Shown in pieces: positions 9,184 to 17,668 of a DNA stretch of 64,000 nucleotides. Source of the stretch: Pseudomonas mandelii (lineage in GTDB: Bacteria > Pseudomonadota > Gammaproteobacteria > Pseudomonadales > Pseudomonadaceae); NCBI RefSeq assembly GCF_900106065.1, contig NZ_LT629796.1, positions 2,640,001-2,704,000 of the forward strand, written 5' to 3'. The first letter of the stretch is position 1; each line of letters begins with the position of its first letter. Under the pieces are notes generated by a model. That model was not told the DNA's origin. It saw nothing but the letters and a program-made list of their open reading frames with translations, and ran no database searches. The translations under genes and the position numbers were made by a program.

Positions 9184-9930
9184 CTAAACCCAGATCTCCA
9201 CTTCCCCCAAATGCCCCCCATACGGCCCGAAACTCCGTTCGACCATCCGCCGCGTCCCATCCGCCTGAACAATCAGCGCCGTACTCGCACGCGTCCCATA
9301 AGTCGGACTGGCAATAAACACACTCGACAGCAACGTCTCGGTCGCCAACCCCACCCCGGTATCCGGCAACTCGGCGAAGGGTGCGGTCTGCGGATCTTTC
9401 AGCAACGCCAGTAACGCCTCTGGCTGCGGATCCTCCAGCACTTCCTCCAGTGCCGCCCGTGCCTTGAGCAATTTAGGCCACGGCGTATCCAGCCCGGCAT
9501 TCGACAGCCCATAAATCCCAGGCGCCAGCATCACCGCCTCAGACTCCCGCGCATTGAAGTGCCACAGCTCGTTGGCATTGCCGATCAGCAGATTAAATCC
9601 GGCATATTCCAGCGAACGTCCGACAACGTCGCTTAAGTAATCATCAATTGGCATATTGCCCAAGAGAAAACCCGCCACCAGCTCACCTCGGGATTTTCGC
9701 GATGGCGACTGATTCGGATCACGAATATTGGTCAGCGCAGCAAAACGCCCATTGGCACCAATACCGAGCCAGGTGCCGCCGGCTTCGAGGTCGAGACCCG
9801 CGTAGACATGCGGTGCGTGCGGCCATTGCGCCAGGGGCTGGCTGGGCCGGGCATAGAACTCGTCGCGGTTGGCCGCCACGATCAGCGGCTGGGCGTGACC
9901 CGGTCGCCAGGCAAAAACAATCAGGCACAT
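9184..9930 (-). CDS. NRDE (TANGO2-like) family protein
   Basis: 248 residues. The N-terminus reads MCLIVFAWRPGHAQPLIVAA followed at once by N-R-D-E-F-Y, the signature N-R-D-E motif with the leading Met-Cys typical of this Ntn-hydrolase-like family. A second landmark is G-G-T-W-L-G, then T-N-I-R-D-P. Family members are widespread in bacteria and include human TANGO2; a role in haem or metabolite handling has been proposed but the enzymatic function is open. It stands alone on the minus strand, divergent from the TauE-type gene. Confidence 0.9.
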   Translation of the reverse strand: MCLIVFAWRPGHAQPLIVAANRDEFYARPSQPLAQWPHAPHVYAGLDLEAGGTWLGIGANGRFAALTNIRDPNQSPSRKSRGELVAGFLLGNMPIDDYLSDVVGRSLEYAGFNLLIGNANELWHFNARESEAVMLAPGIYGLSNAGLDTPWPKLLKARAALEEVLEDPQPEALLALLKDPQTAPFAELPDTGVGLATETLLSSVFIASPTYGTRASTALIVQADGTRRMVERSFGPYGGHLGEVEIWV

Positions 9931-10064
9931 AAGGTGGTCCTTGTGTGTTTTTTGCTCACTCTACGCAGTCGTCGCCTGTCGTTCCATTGCCATCCGCAGT
10001 GGAGCCCGAGGCCACGCATCCGTTACCATGCCGCTCCGGTTTTGCCTAAGCATTGAGATCGTCC

Positions 10065-10847
10065 ATGGAATTTCTGCTCTATCTGGCGCTGGGCGCCTGC
10101 GCAGGCGTGCTGGCCGGGCTGTTCGGGGTAGGTGGCGGGATCATCATCGTCCCGGTGCTGGTGTTCAGTTTCACCTTGCAGGGCTTCGACGCCTCGATCC
10201 TGACCCACCTGGCGGTCGGCACGTCCCTGGCAACGATCATCTTTACGTCGGTCAATGCCGTCCGCGAACATCATCGTCGTGGCGCCGTGCGTTGGCCGAT
10301 ATTCGTGTGGATGACCGTCGGAATTCTGATGGGTGCCGGTTTCGGGGCGCTGACGGCCGAAGCGATCTCCGGCCCGAATCTGCAGAAAATCATCGGTGTG
10401 TTTGCGCTGATCATCGCCGCGCAACTGGCGCTGGACGTCAAACCCAAGGCCAGTCGAACGGTGCCCGGCAAACTCGGTCTCACCGTGGCCGGCAGTGTGA
10501 TTGGCTGGGCCTCGGCGATTTTCGGCATTGGCGGCGGCTCGTTGACCGTGCCGTTCCTGACCTGGCGCAGCGTGCCGATGCAGCAAGCCGTGGCGACTTC
10601 GTCGGCTTGCGGCCTGCCCATCGCCTTGGCCAGTGCATCAAGTTTCATGATTCTGGGCTGGCACGATCCCTTGCTGCCGGCCCATAGTCTCGGTTTTATC
10701 TATTTGCCGGCGCTGCTGGGGATTGCCCTGACCAGCATGGTGTTCGCCCGCCTCGGTGCGCGACTGGCCCACAGGCTGTCGCCAAAGTTGCTGAAAAGGC
10801 TGTTCGCGGCTTTGCTGTTCTGCGTAGGCCTGAGCTTCCTGCTCTAG
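10065..10847 (+). CDS. TauE/SafE-family permease (sulfite/organosulfonate exporter family)
   Basis: 260 residues from the ATG at 10065; a TTG four codons earlier is possible but less likely. About eight hydrophobic segments occur, with the paired family motifs [13 protein letters not shown] near the N-terminus and [12 protein letters not shown] in the middle, the internal duplication characteristic of TauE/SafE. Members export sulfite, sulfoacetate or related anions; the substrate cannot be read from sequence. It lies 76 bp before lgt in the same orientation, as in P. aeruginosa. Confidence 0.9.
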   Translation: MEFLLYLALGACAGVLAGLFGVGGGIIIVPVLVFSFTLQGFDASILTHLAVGTSLATIIFTSVNAVREHHRRGAVRWPIFVWMTVGILMGAGFGALTAEAISGPNLQKIIGVFALIIAAQLALDVKPKASRTVPGKLGLTVAGSVIGWASAIFGIGGGSLTVPFLTWRSVPMQQAVATSSACGLPIALASASSFMILGWHDPLLPAHSLGFIYLPALLGIALTSMVFARLGARLAHRLSPKLLKRLFAALLFCVGLSFLL

Positions 10848-10923
10848 CTCGCAATGCTGGCTTAATCCTGAGGTGGCAGCGTCGCCCGGGAATTCTGGTT
10901 TCAACTTTCAACAAGGAGTCGCA

Positions 10924-11730
10924 ATGCTGCCTTACCCGCAGATCGACCCGGTGGCCCTGGCCATCGGTCCGCTGAAAATCCACTGGTACGGTCTGATGTA
11001 CCTGATCGGCATCGGCGGCGCCTGGCTGCTGGCATCGCGCCGGCTCAACCGTTTCGACCCGACCTGGACCAAGGAAAAGCTTTCCGACATGGTCTTCTGG
11101 ATGTCGATGGGCGTTATCGTCGGCGGCCGCCTGGGCTATGTGCTGTTCTACGATCTGAACGCTTATCTGGCCAACCCGACACTGATTTTCGAAGTATGGA
11201 AGGGCGGCATGTCGTTCCATGGCGGCTTCATCGGCGTGATGCTGGCCGCGTTGTGGTTCGGCAAGAAGAACAACAAGTCGTTCTTCCAGCTGATGGATTT
11301 CGTCGCGCCGATGGTGCCGATCGGCCTGGGTGCCGGGCGCATCGGTAACTTCATCAACGCCGAGTTGTGGGGTAAGGCGACCGACGTGCCGTGGGCAATG
11401 ATCTTCCCGACCGATCCGGCGCAACTGGCGCGTCACCCGTCGCAGCTGTACCAGTTCGCGCTCGAAGGCGTGGCCCTGTTTGCCATTCTCTGGCTGTTCT
11501 CGCGCAAGCCGCGGCCGACCATGGCGGTGTCCGGGATGTTTGCCCTGTTCTACGGCATCTTCCGTTTCATCGTGGAGTTTGTCCGCGTACCGGACGCGCA
11601 ACTGGGCTATCTGGCCTGGAACTGGCTGACTATGGGCCAAGTGCTCTGCGTACCGATGATCGTTGGCGGGCTGTTCCTGATCTGGCTGGCGTATCACCGC
11701 GCCCCGGCGACTCCAGCGGCTGCCGTATAA
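10924..11730 (+). CDS. lgt: Prolipoprotein diacylglyceryl transferase
   Basis: 268 residues from the ATG at 10924, preceded by AAGGAGTCGCA, which fixes the start. Lgt transfers diacylglyceryl from phosphatidylglycerol to the lipobox cysteine, the first step of lipoprotein maturation, in the inner membrane. Seven hydrophobic segments occur. The Lgt signature is [12 protein letters not shown], and the essential H-x-H/H-W region appears as K-I-H-W-Y-G-L-M-Y. thyA follows after 48 bp; lgt-thyA is a conserved pair in proteobacteria. Confidence 0.97.
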   Translation: MLPYPQIDPVALAIGPLKIHWYGLMYLIGIGGAWLLASRRLNRFDPTWTKEKLSDMVFWMSMGVIVGGRLGYVLFYDLNAYLANPTLIFEVWKGGMSFHGGFIGVMLAALWFGKKNNKSFFQLMDFVAPMVPIGLGAGRIGNFINAELWGKATDVPWAMIFPTDPAQLARHPSQLYQFALEGVALFAILWLFSRKPRPTMAVSGMFALFYGIFRFIVEFVRVPDAQLGYLAWNWLTMGQVLCVPMIVGGLFLIWLAYHRAPATPAAAV

Positions 11731-11738
11731 ATTCGAAT

Positions 11739-11758
11739 CCCGGGGTGACGGCCCCGGG
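11739..11758. other. GC-rich hairpin in the lgt-thyA gap
   Basis: CCCGGGG and CCCCGGG form a 7-bp stem around a 6-base loop. No T-run follows on either strand, so it is not a typical terminator. It may modulate processing or translation of thyA. Confidence 0.5.
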
Positions 11759-11778
11759 TTCAAGGACACAGGTAATTC

Positions 11779-12750
11779 ATGAAGCAATATCTCGAACTGG
11801 TCGCCCACGTCATCAAGAACGGCACCAAGCAAGCCAACCGCACCGGCGTGAACACCATCAGCTTTCCGGGCGCGATGCTGCGTTATGACCTGAAAGAAGG
11901 TTTCCCGGCGATCACCACGCGCAAGATGGCCTTCAAATCGGCCATCGGCGAGATGTGTGGTTTCCTGCGTGGCGTGAACAACGCCGCCGAATTCCGCGCG
12001 CTGGGCTGCAAGGTCTGGGATCAGAACGCCAACGAAAACGCGCAGTGGCTGGCCAATCCGTTCCGTCAGGGTGAAGACGACCTTGGCGAAATCTACGGCG
12101 TGCAATGGCGCAAATGGCCGGCGTACAAGCAGATTCCGGTCAGCAATCAGGCCGCTATCGAACAGACCCTGAGCCAGGGTTATCGTCAGATCGCCGAAGG
12201 CGAGGAAGACGGTCAGGCCTATGTCGTTCTGTACAAGGCGATCGACCAGGTCCGCCAGTGCGTCGACACCATCATCAAGGACCCGGGCAGCCGCCGCATT
12301 CTGTTCCACGGCTGGAACGTCGCCCAACTCGATGAAATGGCTTTGCCGCCGTGCCACCTGCTGTACCAGTTCCACCCGAATGTCGAGACCAGGGAAATCT
12401 CCCTGACGCTCTACATCCGCTCCAACGACCTAGGGCTGGGCACGCCGTTCAACCTCACCGAAGGCGCCGCGTTGCTGAGTCTGATCGGCCGACTGACCGG
12501 CTACACACCGCGCTGGTTCACCTATTTCATCGGTGATGCCCACGTTTACGAAAACCATTTGGACATGCTCAACGAACAGCTCAAGCGCGAGCCGTTCCCG
12601 ATGCCGAAACTGGTGATCAGTGACCGTGTGCCGGAGTTTGCCAAGACCGGCTTGTATCAGCCGGAGTGGCTGGAGTTGATCGAGCCGAGCGATTTCTCGC
12701 TTGAGGGGTATCAGCATCACGCGCCGATGACGGCACCGATGGCCGTCTGA
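11779..12750 (+). CDS. thyA: Thymidylate synthase, long form
   Basis: 323 residues, about 60 more than E. coli ThyA. Methylates dUMP to dTMP using methylene-tetrahydrofolate; FolA (26.3 kb) recycles the dihydrofolate made. The catalytic cysteine is Cys192 in [11 protein letters not shown]. The substrate arginines are in D-P-G-S-R-R-I-L-F, and F-N-L-T-E-G-A-A-L is the counterpart of the F-N-I/L-A-S-Y-A motif. The extra length lies mainly at about residues 88-160, between W-D-Q-N and the D-P-G-S-R-R block. A long ThyA is normal in some pseudomonads, so I do not read it as an error. Confidence 0.96.
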   Translation: MKQYLELVAHVIKNGTKQANRTGVNTISFPGAMLRYDLKEGFPAITTRKMAFKSAIGEMCGFLRGVNNAAEFRALGCKVWDQNANENAQWLANPFRQGEDDLGEIYGVQWRKWPAYKQIPVSNQAAIEQTLSQGYRQIAEGEEDGQAYVVLYKAIDQVRQCVDTIIKDPGSRRILFHGWNVAQLDEMALPPCHLLYQFHPNVETREISLTLYIRSNDLGLGTPFNLTEGAALLSLIGRLTGYTPRWFTYFIGDAHVYENHLDMLNEQLKREPFPMPKLVISDRVPEFAKTGLYQPEWLELIEPSDFSLEGYQHHAPMTAPMAV

Positions 12751-12824
12751 TTGTTTGACGGGCAGGGCTGTTTTATTAGAAAAGGTTCTACCTGACTGTC
12801 ATTTCTGCCAGTAGGCGAATAAAT

Positions 12825-12884
12825 GAGAGGGTGTTTGACTGATCACGAGGCCATCAGGCCGTGGTCAGCAACACTCTCTTTTTA
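12825..12884 (+). terminator. Long imperfect hairpin with T-run between thyA and an unrecognised gene
   Basis: Left arm GAGAGGGTGTTTGACTGATC plus ACGAGGCC pairs, with a few bulges, to GGCCGTGGTCAGCAACACTCTC around a loop of ATCA. TTTTTA follows directly. This is a good rho-independent terminator for thyA transcription. It ends only 16 bases before the next start codon, so it could also act as an attenuator in that gene's leader. Confidence 0.7.
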
Positions 12885-12900
12885 TTTCAGGAGCCTTGTC

Positions 12901-13731
12901 ATGAATAACACTGCGGCCGGTGTAACGGACGGCTTTTCGGAGCGACATTTCGGCACAAACCCTCTAAGGAGCGGATTGACAGGAGCACCGTTCGTTGGCT
13001 GTGAAAGCCAGTCGGGGCTCTTTCATTTCATTCCGGGCCTCGATCCATGGGGATGCGTGGTGCCCATGGAGGTTTTCACCGGCGCACCGATCTTCGTCGA
13101 TTCACTTCGAGTGGTCGTGGCGGTAAACGATAGAGAATTTCAGATCGGCGATCAGGTTCGAGTGCAATGGGCGGCGTTTGGCGGTTCGGGGGGCAATTAT
13201 CAGTCGCAGCCGCAGTCCGTACAGAGTTTTATGCCGTTGCATTTTGTTGTGCCCGACGACACGGCAAGGCAGTTTGAAGGAGACCGGGTCGAGGTCATTT
13301 TTGTCATCGAAAGAAGCGGGGGCGCTATACCTTCTGCATCATTGCTCATGACCTTCGCCCCGGCACTGATTCAAACCGGCCCGGTCTCTATTGAGGGCGT
13401 CTCTGAGGGCGTTCTGGAGATTGACCCACATCCCGATGGCGTCGTTCTGACCATTCCGCGGATTGAAAACCTGCGAACAAACAACGCCATTGAAATGCTC
13501 TGGATAAGTAGCGCGAATGGCGGGCAGGGCGGAGCCTGGAGAGACTATCAGCGCAAGTTGACGGTCAATCCCGATTCCCCCCTCAAGTTTCGGATTGAGC
13601 CCTCTGTCTATCAAAAGCATCGGGGTGAGACCGTTCACCTGCGCTGCAGTCTTTTTCTGGGCTCGGGCATGGTCCCGGGCATCGGTTACGGCATGGGGCA
13701 TCGAGGCATATTGGAATTCAAGTTGATCTAG
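12901..13731 (+). CDS. Unrecognised beta-rich protein
   Basis: 276 residues from ATG 12901, with a clear AGGAG at 12889-12893. I do not recognise the family. No signal peptide or membrane segment is visible. The protein looks beta-rich and may have two Ig-like halves: about 45-160, with alternating hydrophobic strands such as S-L-R-V-V-V-A-V and D-R-V-E-V-I-F-V-I, and about 165-276. Gly-rich loops (A-A-F-G-G-S-G-G-N, S-A-N-G-G-Q-G-G) recur at matching places in the halves. Codon use is less G+C-biased than that of thyA, suggesting accessory origin. It may be a secreted or toxin-associated protein, but nothing here proves it. Confidence 0.7.
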   Translation: MNNTAAGVTDGFSERHFGTNPLRSGLTGAPFVGCESQSGLFHFIPGLDPWGCVVPMEVFTGAPIFVDSLRVVVAVNDREFQIGDQVRVQWAAFGGSGGNYQSQPQSVQSFMPLHFVVPDDTARQFEGDRVEVIFVIERSGGAIPSASLLMTFAPALIQTGPVSIEGVSEGVLEIDPHPDGVVLTIPRIENLRTNNAIEMLWISSANGGQGGAWRDYQRKLTVNPDSPLKFRIEPSVYQKHRGETVHLRCSLFLGSGMVPGIGYGMGHRGILEFKLI

Positions 13732-13751
13732 TCGCTGATGTGGCGATGGGG

Positions 13752-14201
13752 CTAATGCCCATGACTCCTGCCGACATGGGAATGCTCAACTTCCGTCGCC
13801 ACCACCCCGCCACTCACTTCCAGCCGCTGCAAAATCCCGCACTGATCAATGTCCGGGCCCTCGCCACAGCGTTGGCGCAGGTCGAGCAGTTGCGTCTGTA
13901 ACGCCATCAATCCGTCGATCCGCGCTTTCACGTGATGAATGTGCTCGTCGATCAACGCGTTCACGCTTTCGCACTGATCCTGCGGACTGTCGCGCAGGGC
14001 CAGCAGGCTGCGGATCTCTTCCAGGGTCATGTCGAGCGTGCGGCAGTTGCGGATGAAGGTCAGGCGTTCGGCGTGGGCCTGAGTGTAGACCCGGTAGTTG
14101 CCGTCGCTGCGGGCGGGCTCCGGCAGCAGGTTTTCGCGCTCGTAGTAGCGGATGGTTTCGACGGCGCAGTCGGTGAGTTTCGCCAGTTCTCCAATCTTCA
14201 T
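13752..14201 (-). CDS. cadR: MerR-family cadmium/lead-responsive regulator
   Basis: 149 residues from the ATG at 14201, the standard M-K-I-G-E-L start; the frame's upstream extension was rejected. The MerR winged helix (residues about 1-70, with E-T-I-R-Y-Y-E-R-E-N-L-L) is followed by a dimerisation helix and metal loop. Cysteines 77, 112 and 121 are placed as in CadR, and the tail is His-rich (H-S-H-V-G-R-S-H-G-H), a CadR hallmark in Pseudomonas. It is divergent from cadA across a MerR-type operator and should activate cadA by untwisting the promoter when Cd(II), and perhaps Pb or Zn, binds. Confidence 0.93.
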   Translation of the reverse strand: MKIGELAKLTDCAVETIRYYERENLLPEPARSDGNYRVYTQAHAERLTFIRNCRTLDMTLEEIRSLLALRDSPQDQCESVNALIDEHIHHVKARIDGLMALQTQLLDLRQRCGEGPDIDQCGILQRLEVSGGVVATEVEHSHVGRSHGH

Positions 14202-14224
14202 GACAGCAATCTCCAAAAGGGTGC

Positions 14225-14255
14225 TTGACCCTATAGTGGCTACAGGGTCTTTACT
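14225..14255 (+). promoter_or_regulatory. cadA promoter with MerR-type (CadR) operator
   Basis: TTGACC (14225-14230) is a -35 element and TTTACT (14250-14255) a weak -10, separated by 19 bp, the over-long spacing typical of MerR-controlled promoters. Between and overlapping them is the dyad ACCCTATAGTGGCTACAGGGT (14228-14248), whose arms ACCCTxTAG/CTACAGGGT are classical for CadR, PbrR and ZntR. The cadR start codon is 24 bp from the -35, so the site may also autoregulate cadR. Confidence 0.9.
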
Positions 14256-14285
14256 TGGCAACAGGCACCTTCATGGACGCAACCA

Positions 14286-16565
14286 ATGAGCGATTCCCTT
14301 CACACCCACAAACCCGAGGCTGATCACGATCACGATCACGATCACGATCACAGCCACAAGCTGCAGCCTGTGCAGAAGCATGACCATGGCGGGCACGGCG
14401 ATTCCTGCTGCTCCTCCAAGGCGGCAGCGCCTTCGCTGATCAAGTTGAGCGACACGCCGACCGACGGCGCGCGGCTGAGCAGCTTCCGCATCGACGCCAT
14501 GGACTGCCCGACCGAGCAGACGCTGATCCAGAACAAACTGGGCAAGCTTGCGGGGGTGCAGCAACTGGAATTCAACCTGATCAATCGGGTCCTGGGCGTG
14601 ACCCATAACCTGCCGAGCACTGCGCCGATCATCGAGGCGATCAAGTCGCTGGGCATGGTGGCTGAACCGATGGAACAGGGCGCCGAAGCGCCAGCGCCGA
14701 TCGCCGAGAAAAAGCACTGGTGGCCTCTGGCACTGTCCGGCGTGGGTGCGCTGGCGGCAGAAGTGATCCACTTCACTAGTGCCGCGCCGGACTGGGTGGT
14801 GGCGATCATCGCGCTGATTTCGATCCTCAGTGGCGGCCTCACCACTTACAAGAAGGGCTGGATCGCGCTCAAGAACCTCAACCTGAACATCAACGCGTTG
14901 ATGAGCATCGCAGTCACCGGCGCGATCCTGATCGGGCAATGGCCGGAAGCGGCGATGGTGATGTTCCTGTTCACCGTGGCCGAGTTGATCGAGGCCAAGT
15001 CGCTGGACCGGGCGCGTAACGCCATTGGCGGCTTGATGCAGATGACCCCGGAACAGGCGACGGTGCAGCAAGCCGACGGCAGCTGGGTCACGCAAGAGGT
15101 CAAAACCATCGAGCTCGGTGCGCGAGTGCGGGTGCGTCCCGGCGAGCGGATTGGCCTGGACGGCGAAGTCGTGTCGGGCAGTTCGACCATCGATCAGGCG
15201 CCGATCACCGGCGAAAGTCTGCCGATCGAGAAGACGGTGGGCGATAAGGTCTTCGCCGGCACCATCAACCAGGCAGGCTCGCTGGAGTATTCCGTCACTG
15301 CAGCGGCGAACAATTCCACGCTGGCGCGGATCATCCACGCCGTGGAACAGGCCCAGGGCGCACGGGCGCCGACCCAGCGCTTCGTCGATCAGTTCTCGAA
15401 AATCTATACCCCGGCGGTGTTCCTGCTGGCCTTGGCTGTGGCGGTGATTCCGCCGCTGTTTATGGGCGCCGTCTGGTTCGACTGGATCTACCGCGCGTTG
15501 GTCTTGCTGGTGGTCGCTTGCCCATGCGCGTTGGTGATTTCCACTCCGGTGACCATCGTCAGTGGCCTCGCCGCGGCGGCACGCAAAGGCATCCTGGTGA
15601 AGGGCGGCGTTTATCTGGAAGGTGGCCACAAACTCGATTACCTGGCCTTGGACAAGACCGGCACCCTGACCCACGGCAAACCGGTGCAGACCGATTATGT
15701 GTCGCTTGATCCCACCGCAGACGCCACTGCCCCGGCGATTGCCGCAGCGCTGGCCGGTCGTTCGGACCACCCGGTGTCGTTGGCCATCGCCAATGCGGCG
15801 GTGGATAAACAATTCGCGCCGCTCGTTGTGGATAACTTCGAAGCCCTGGGCGGTCGCGGTGTACGCGGGGAAATCAACGGTCAGGTCTACCACTTGGGTA
15901 ACCATCGCCTGGTGGAAGACTTGGGCCTGTGTTCGCCTGCGCTGGAAGAGAAGCTGTTTGCCCTGGAAAAACAGGGAAAATCGGTGGTGCTGTTGCTCGA
16001 CAAGTCCGGCCCGTTGGCGCTGTTTGCCGTGGCCGACACGGTGAAAGAGTCCAGCCGCGAAGCGATCCAGCAACTGCACGATCTGGGCATCAAAACCCTG
16101 ATGCTGACCGGCGACAATGTCCACACCGCCCAGGCGATTGCCGTGCAAGTCGGCATCGACGAGGCCAAGGGCGATCTGCTGCCCAACGACAAGCTGCAAG
16201 CCATCGAGGCACTTTATGCACAGGGCCATCGTGTTGGCATGGTCGGCGACGGCATCAACGATGCGCCGGCGCTGGCCCGCGCCCAGATTGGTTTCGCGAT
16301 GGCCGCCGCCGGTACCGATACCGCCATCGAGACCGCCGATGTCGCCCTGATGGACGACGATCTGCGCAAGATCCCTGCGTTCATCCGCCTGTCGCGTCGA
16401 ACCTCGACCATTCTCAAACAGAACATCGCCCTCGCTTTGGTCATCAAGGTGATCTTTCTTGGGGTAACCTTCGCCGGGATCGCCACCATGTGGATGGCGG
16501 TGTTCGCCGACATGGGTGTCAGCCTGTTGGTGGTGTTCAACGGTTTGCGCCTGCTGCGCAAGTAA
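14286..16565 (+). CDS. cadA: Heavy-metal P1B-type ATPase exporting Cd/Zn/Pb
   Basis: 759 residues. A His-rich N-terminus (D-H-D-H-D-H-D-H-D-H-S-H, then C-C at 41-42) precedes a metal-binding HMA-like domain (about 62-125). Its motif is M-D-C-P-T-E with one Cys (Cys74) instead of C-x-x-C. Next come the eight-helix ATPase core, the T-G-E-S actuator loop, C-P-C in the transport helix (about 411-413), D-K-T-G-T-L-T (phospho-Asp about 456), the S-D-H-P locus and G-D-G-I-N-D-A-P-A. It pumps Cd, Zn or Pb ions out of the cytosol across the inner membrane. The dyad promoter upstream predicts induction by CadR. Confidence 0.95.
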   Translation: MSDSLHTHKPEADHDHDHDHDHSHKLQPVQKHDHGGHGDSCCSSKAAAPSLIKLSDTPTDGARLSSFRIDAMDCPTEQTLIQNKLGKLAGVQQLEFNLINRVLGVTHNLPSTAPIIEAIKSLGMVAEPMEQGAEAPAPIAEKKHWWPLALSGVGALAAEVIHFTSAAPDWVVAIIALISILSGGLTTYKKGWIALKNLNLNINALMSIAVTGAILIGQWPEAAMVMFLFTVAELIEAKSLDRARNAIGGLMQMTPEQATVQQADGSWVTQEVKTIELGARVRVRPGERIGLDGEVVSGSSTIDQAPITGESLPIEKTVGDKVFAGTINQAGSLEYSVTAAANNSTLARIIHAVEQAQGARAPTQRFVDQFSKIYTPAVFLLALAVAVIPPLFMGAVWFDWIYRALVLLVVACPCALVISTPVTIVSGLAAAARKGILVKGGVYLEGGHKLDYLALDKTGTLTHGKPVQTDYVSLDPTADATAPAIAAALAGRSDHPVSLAIANAAVDKQFAPLVVDNFEALGGRGVRGEINGQVYHLGNHRLVEDLGLCSPALEEKLFALEKQGKSVVLLLDKSGPLALFAVADTVKESSREAIQQLHDLGIKTLMLTGDNVHTAQAIAVQVGIDEAKGDLLPNDKLQAIEALYAQGHRVGMVGDGINDAPALARAQIGFAMAAAGTDTAIETADVALMDDDLRKIPAFIRLSRRTSTILKQNIALALVIKVIFLGVTFAGIATMWMAVFADMGVSLLVVFNGLRLLRK
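14322..14351 (+). repeat. Five perfect tandem GATCAC hexamers inside cadA
   Basis: GATCAC repeats five times without interruption and encodes alternating Asp-His near the CadA N-terminus. Gain or loss of a unit keeps the frame and changes the number of metal-binding His residues. The tract also carries five GATC sites. Confidence 0.97.
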
Positions 16566-16581
16566 GCGATGAGGGACGGGT

Positions 16582-17445
16582 GTGCTGAGTGCCGAGCTGA
16601 AGGCGTTTTACATGGTTGCCCGCCTGGGCAGCATTACCCTGGCGGCGAAAAAGCTCGGCCTGAGCCAACCCACGGTGACCACGCAGATCCGCCATCTGGA
16701 AAGCCAGTATTCGGTTGAGCTGTTCTACCGTGGCGGCCGCCGCCTCAGCGTCAGCGATGAAGGCGCGCGGCTGTTGCCGATGGTCAAGGCGCTGTTGCAG
16801 CAGGAAGCCGACATCGAGTTTTTCCTGCGCAACAGCGGCCAGGTCCAGGGCACATTGCGCATTGCTGCTACCGCGCCGTATTACATCCTCGACCTGGTGA
16901 AGACTTTCCGCGAGCGCTTGCCGCAAGTGGAAGTGTCAGTGGAAATCGGCAACTCCCAGCAGGTGCTGGAAGCGCTGGAGGATTACCGGGTGGATGTCGC
17001 GGCGTCGTCACAATTGCTCGATGACGCGCGGCTGATTCGGCGGGTACTCGGCAGCGATCCGCTGGTGTTGGCGGTGCATCGCAACCATCCGCTGGCGGCG
17101 CACGATCATGTGCCGCTCAGCGCGTTGGCCGGGCATACCTTGTTGATGCGCGAATCAGGCTCGACCACTCGACGCCTGACCGAAGAATTGCTCGCCAGCG
17201 CCGGGGTGAGTTTCGGGCCGTTGCTGGAAATTGGCAGCCGTGAATCGATTCGCGAGGCGGTGCTGCGCAACATCGGCATCAGCATCATTGCCCGACAGGA
17301 AGTGCCGCATGACCCGCAATTGCGCGTGCTGACGATTGAGAATGCGCCGCAGATTCCGGAGTATCTGTACTGCCTCAAGGAGCGCAAAGGCGCGCGGTTG
17401 CCGGCGGCGTTCCTGGGTTTGGCGCAGGAAATGGCCCCCGCGTGA
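16582..17445 (+). CDS. LysR-family regulator, aminoethylphosphonate-catabolism type
   Basis: 287 residues from a GTG at 16582 with GAGGGA 6-11 bases upstream. The N-terminal winged helix (about 1-60: L-K-A-F-Y-M-V-A-R-L-G-S-I-T-L-A-A-K-K-L-G-L-S-Q-P-T-V-T) and a LysR substrate-binding fold are evident. The sequence and location resemble the LysR group found next to 2-aminoethylphosphonate (AEP) transport genes (recalled as TIGR03339). It is only 16 bp after cadA but more likely serves the transporter starting 223 bp downstream. The co-inducer is probably AEP or a derivative; this is inferred from neighbours only. Confidence 0.85.
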   Translation: MLSAELKAFYMVARLGSITLAAKKLGLSQPTVTTQIRHLESQYSVELFYRGGRRLSVSDEGARLLPMVKALLQQEADIEFFLRNSGQVQGTLRIAATAPYYILDLVKTFRERLPQVEVSVEIGNSQQVLEALEDYRVDVAASSQLLDDARLIRRVLGSDPLVLAVHRNHPLAAHDHVPLSALAGHTLLMRESGSTTRRLTEELLASAGVSFGPLLEIGSRESIREAVLRNIGISIIARQEVPHDPQLRVLTIENAPQIPEYLYCLKERKGARLPAAFLGLAQEMAPA

Positions 17446-17466
17446 GATTTGTGTTGAATGTGAGGG

Positions 17467-17540
17467 CCCCTTCGCGGGCAAGCCTCGCTCCTACAGGTGG
17501 TCGCATTCCCCTGTAGGAGCGAGGCTTGCCCGCGAAGGCG
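17467..17540. repeat. REP pair (divergent order)
   Basis: TTCGCGGGCAAGCCTCGCTC and GTAGGAGCGAGGCTTGCCCG arms with a 17-base spacer, between the LysR gene and the ABC ATPase. GTTGAATGTGAGG, a near copy of the core seen in other pairs, lies just outside its left arm. Confidence 0.92.
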
Positions 17541-17640
17541 TCCGTCAGTGCACCAACGTATCCAACCCAAATTCTTGAATACCACTATCAGCCGTTTTTG
17601 CCTCACTGCCACATGACGGACGCATTACAAACCTAGGATG

Positions 17641-17662
17641 GGCTTCATCTGCTTGATGAGGC
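17641..17662 (+). promoter_or_regulatory. Hairpin over the ribosome binding region of the phosphonate ABC operon
   Basis: GGCTTCATC and GATGAGGCC can pair (8 of 9) around TGCT, 6 bases ahead of the ATG at 17669. The only Shine-Dalgarno-like bases, GATGAGG, are in the right arm, so the stem would hide the start. Its role is not demonstrated. Confidence 0.4.
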
Positions 17663-17668
17663 CTGTCC

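Noticed and set aside
11739..11758. Hairpin after lgt as a terminator
   Set aside because: No T-run on either side and thyA is expected to share transcription with lgt.
10696..12375. Long frame antisense to lgt and thyA
   Set aside because: Spans two well-supported genes and shows no protein-like features.
14322..14351. Tandem GATCAC units as a CRISPR or iteron array
   Set aside because: Units are six bases with no spacers and lie inside the cadA reading frame, coding for Asp-His.
14271..16229. Long frame antisense to cadA
   Set aside because: High G+C codon bias of cadA leaves the antisense frame open; the His/Gln/Arg-rich translation is a typical shadow.
17467..17540. REP arms as CRISPR repeats
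   Set aside because: Only paired, inverted copies occur, scattered singly between genes; no regular array and no cas genes.
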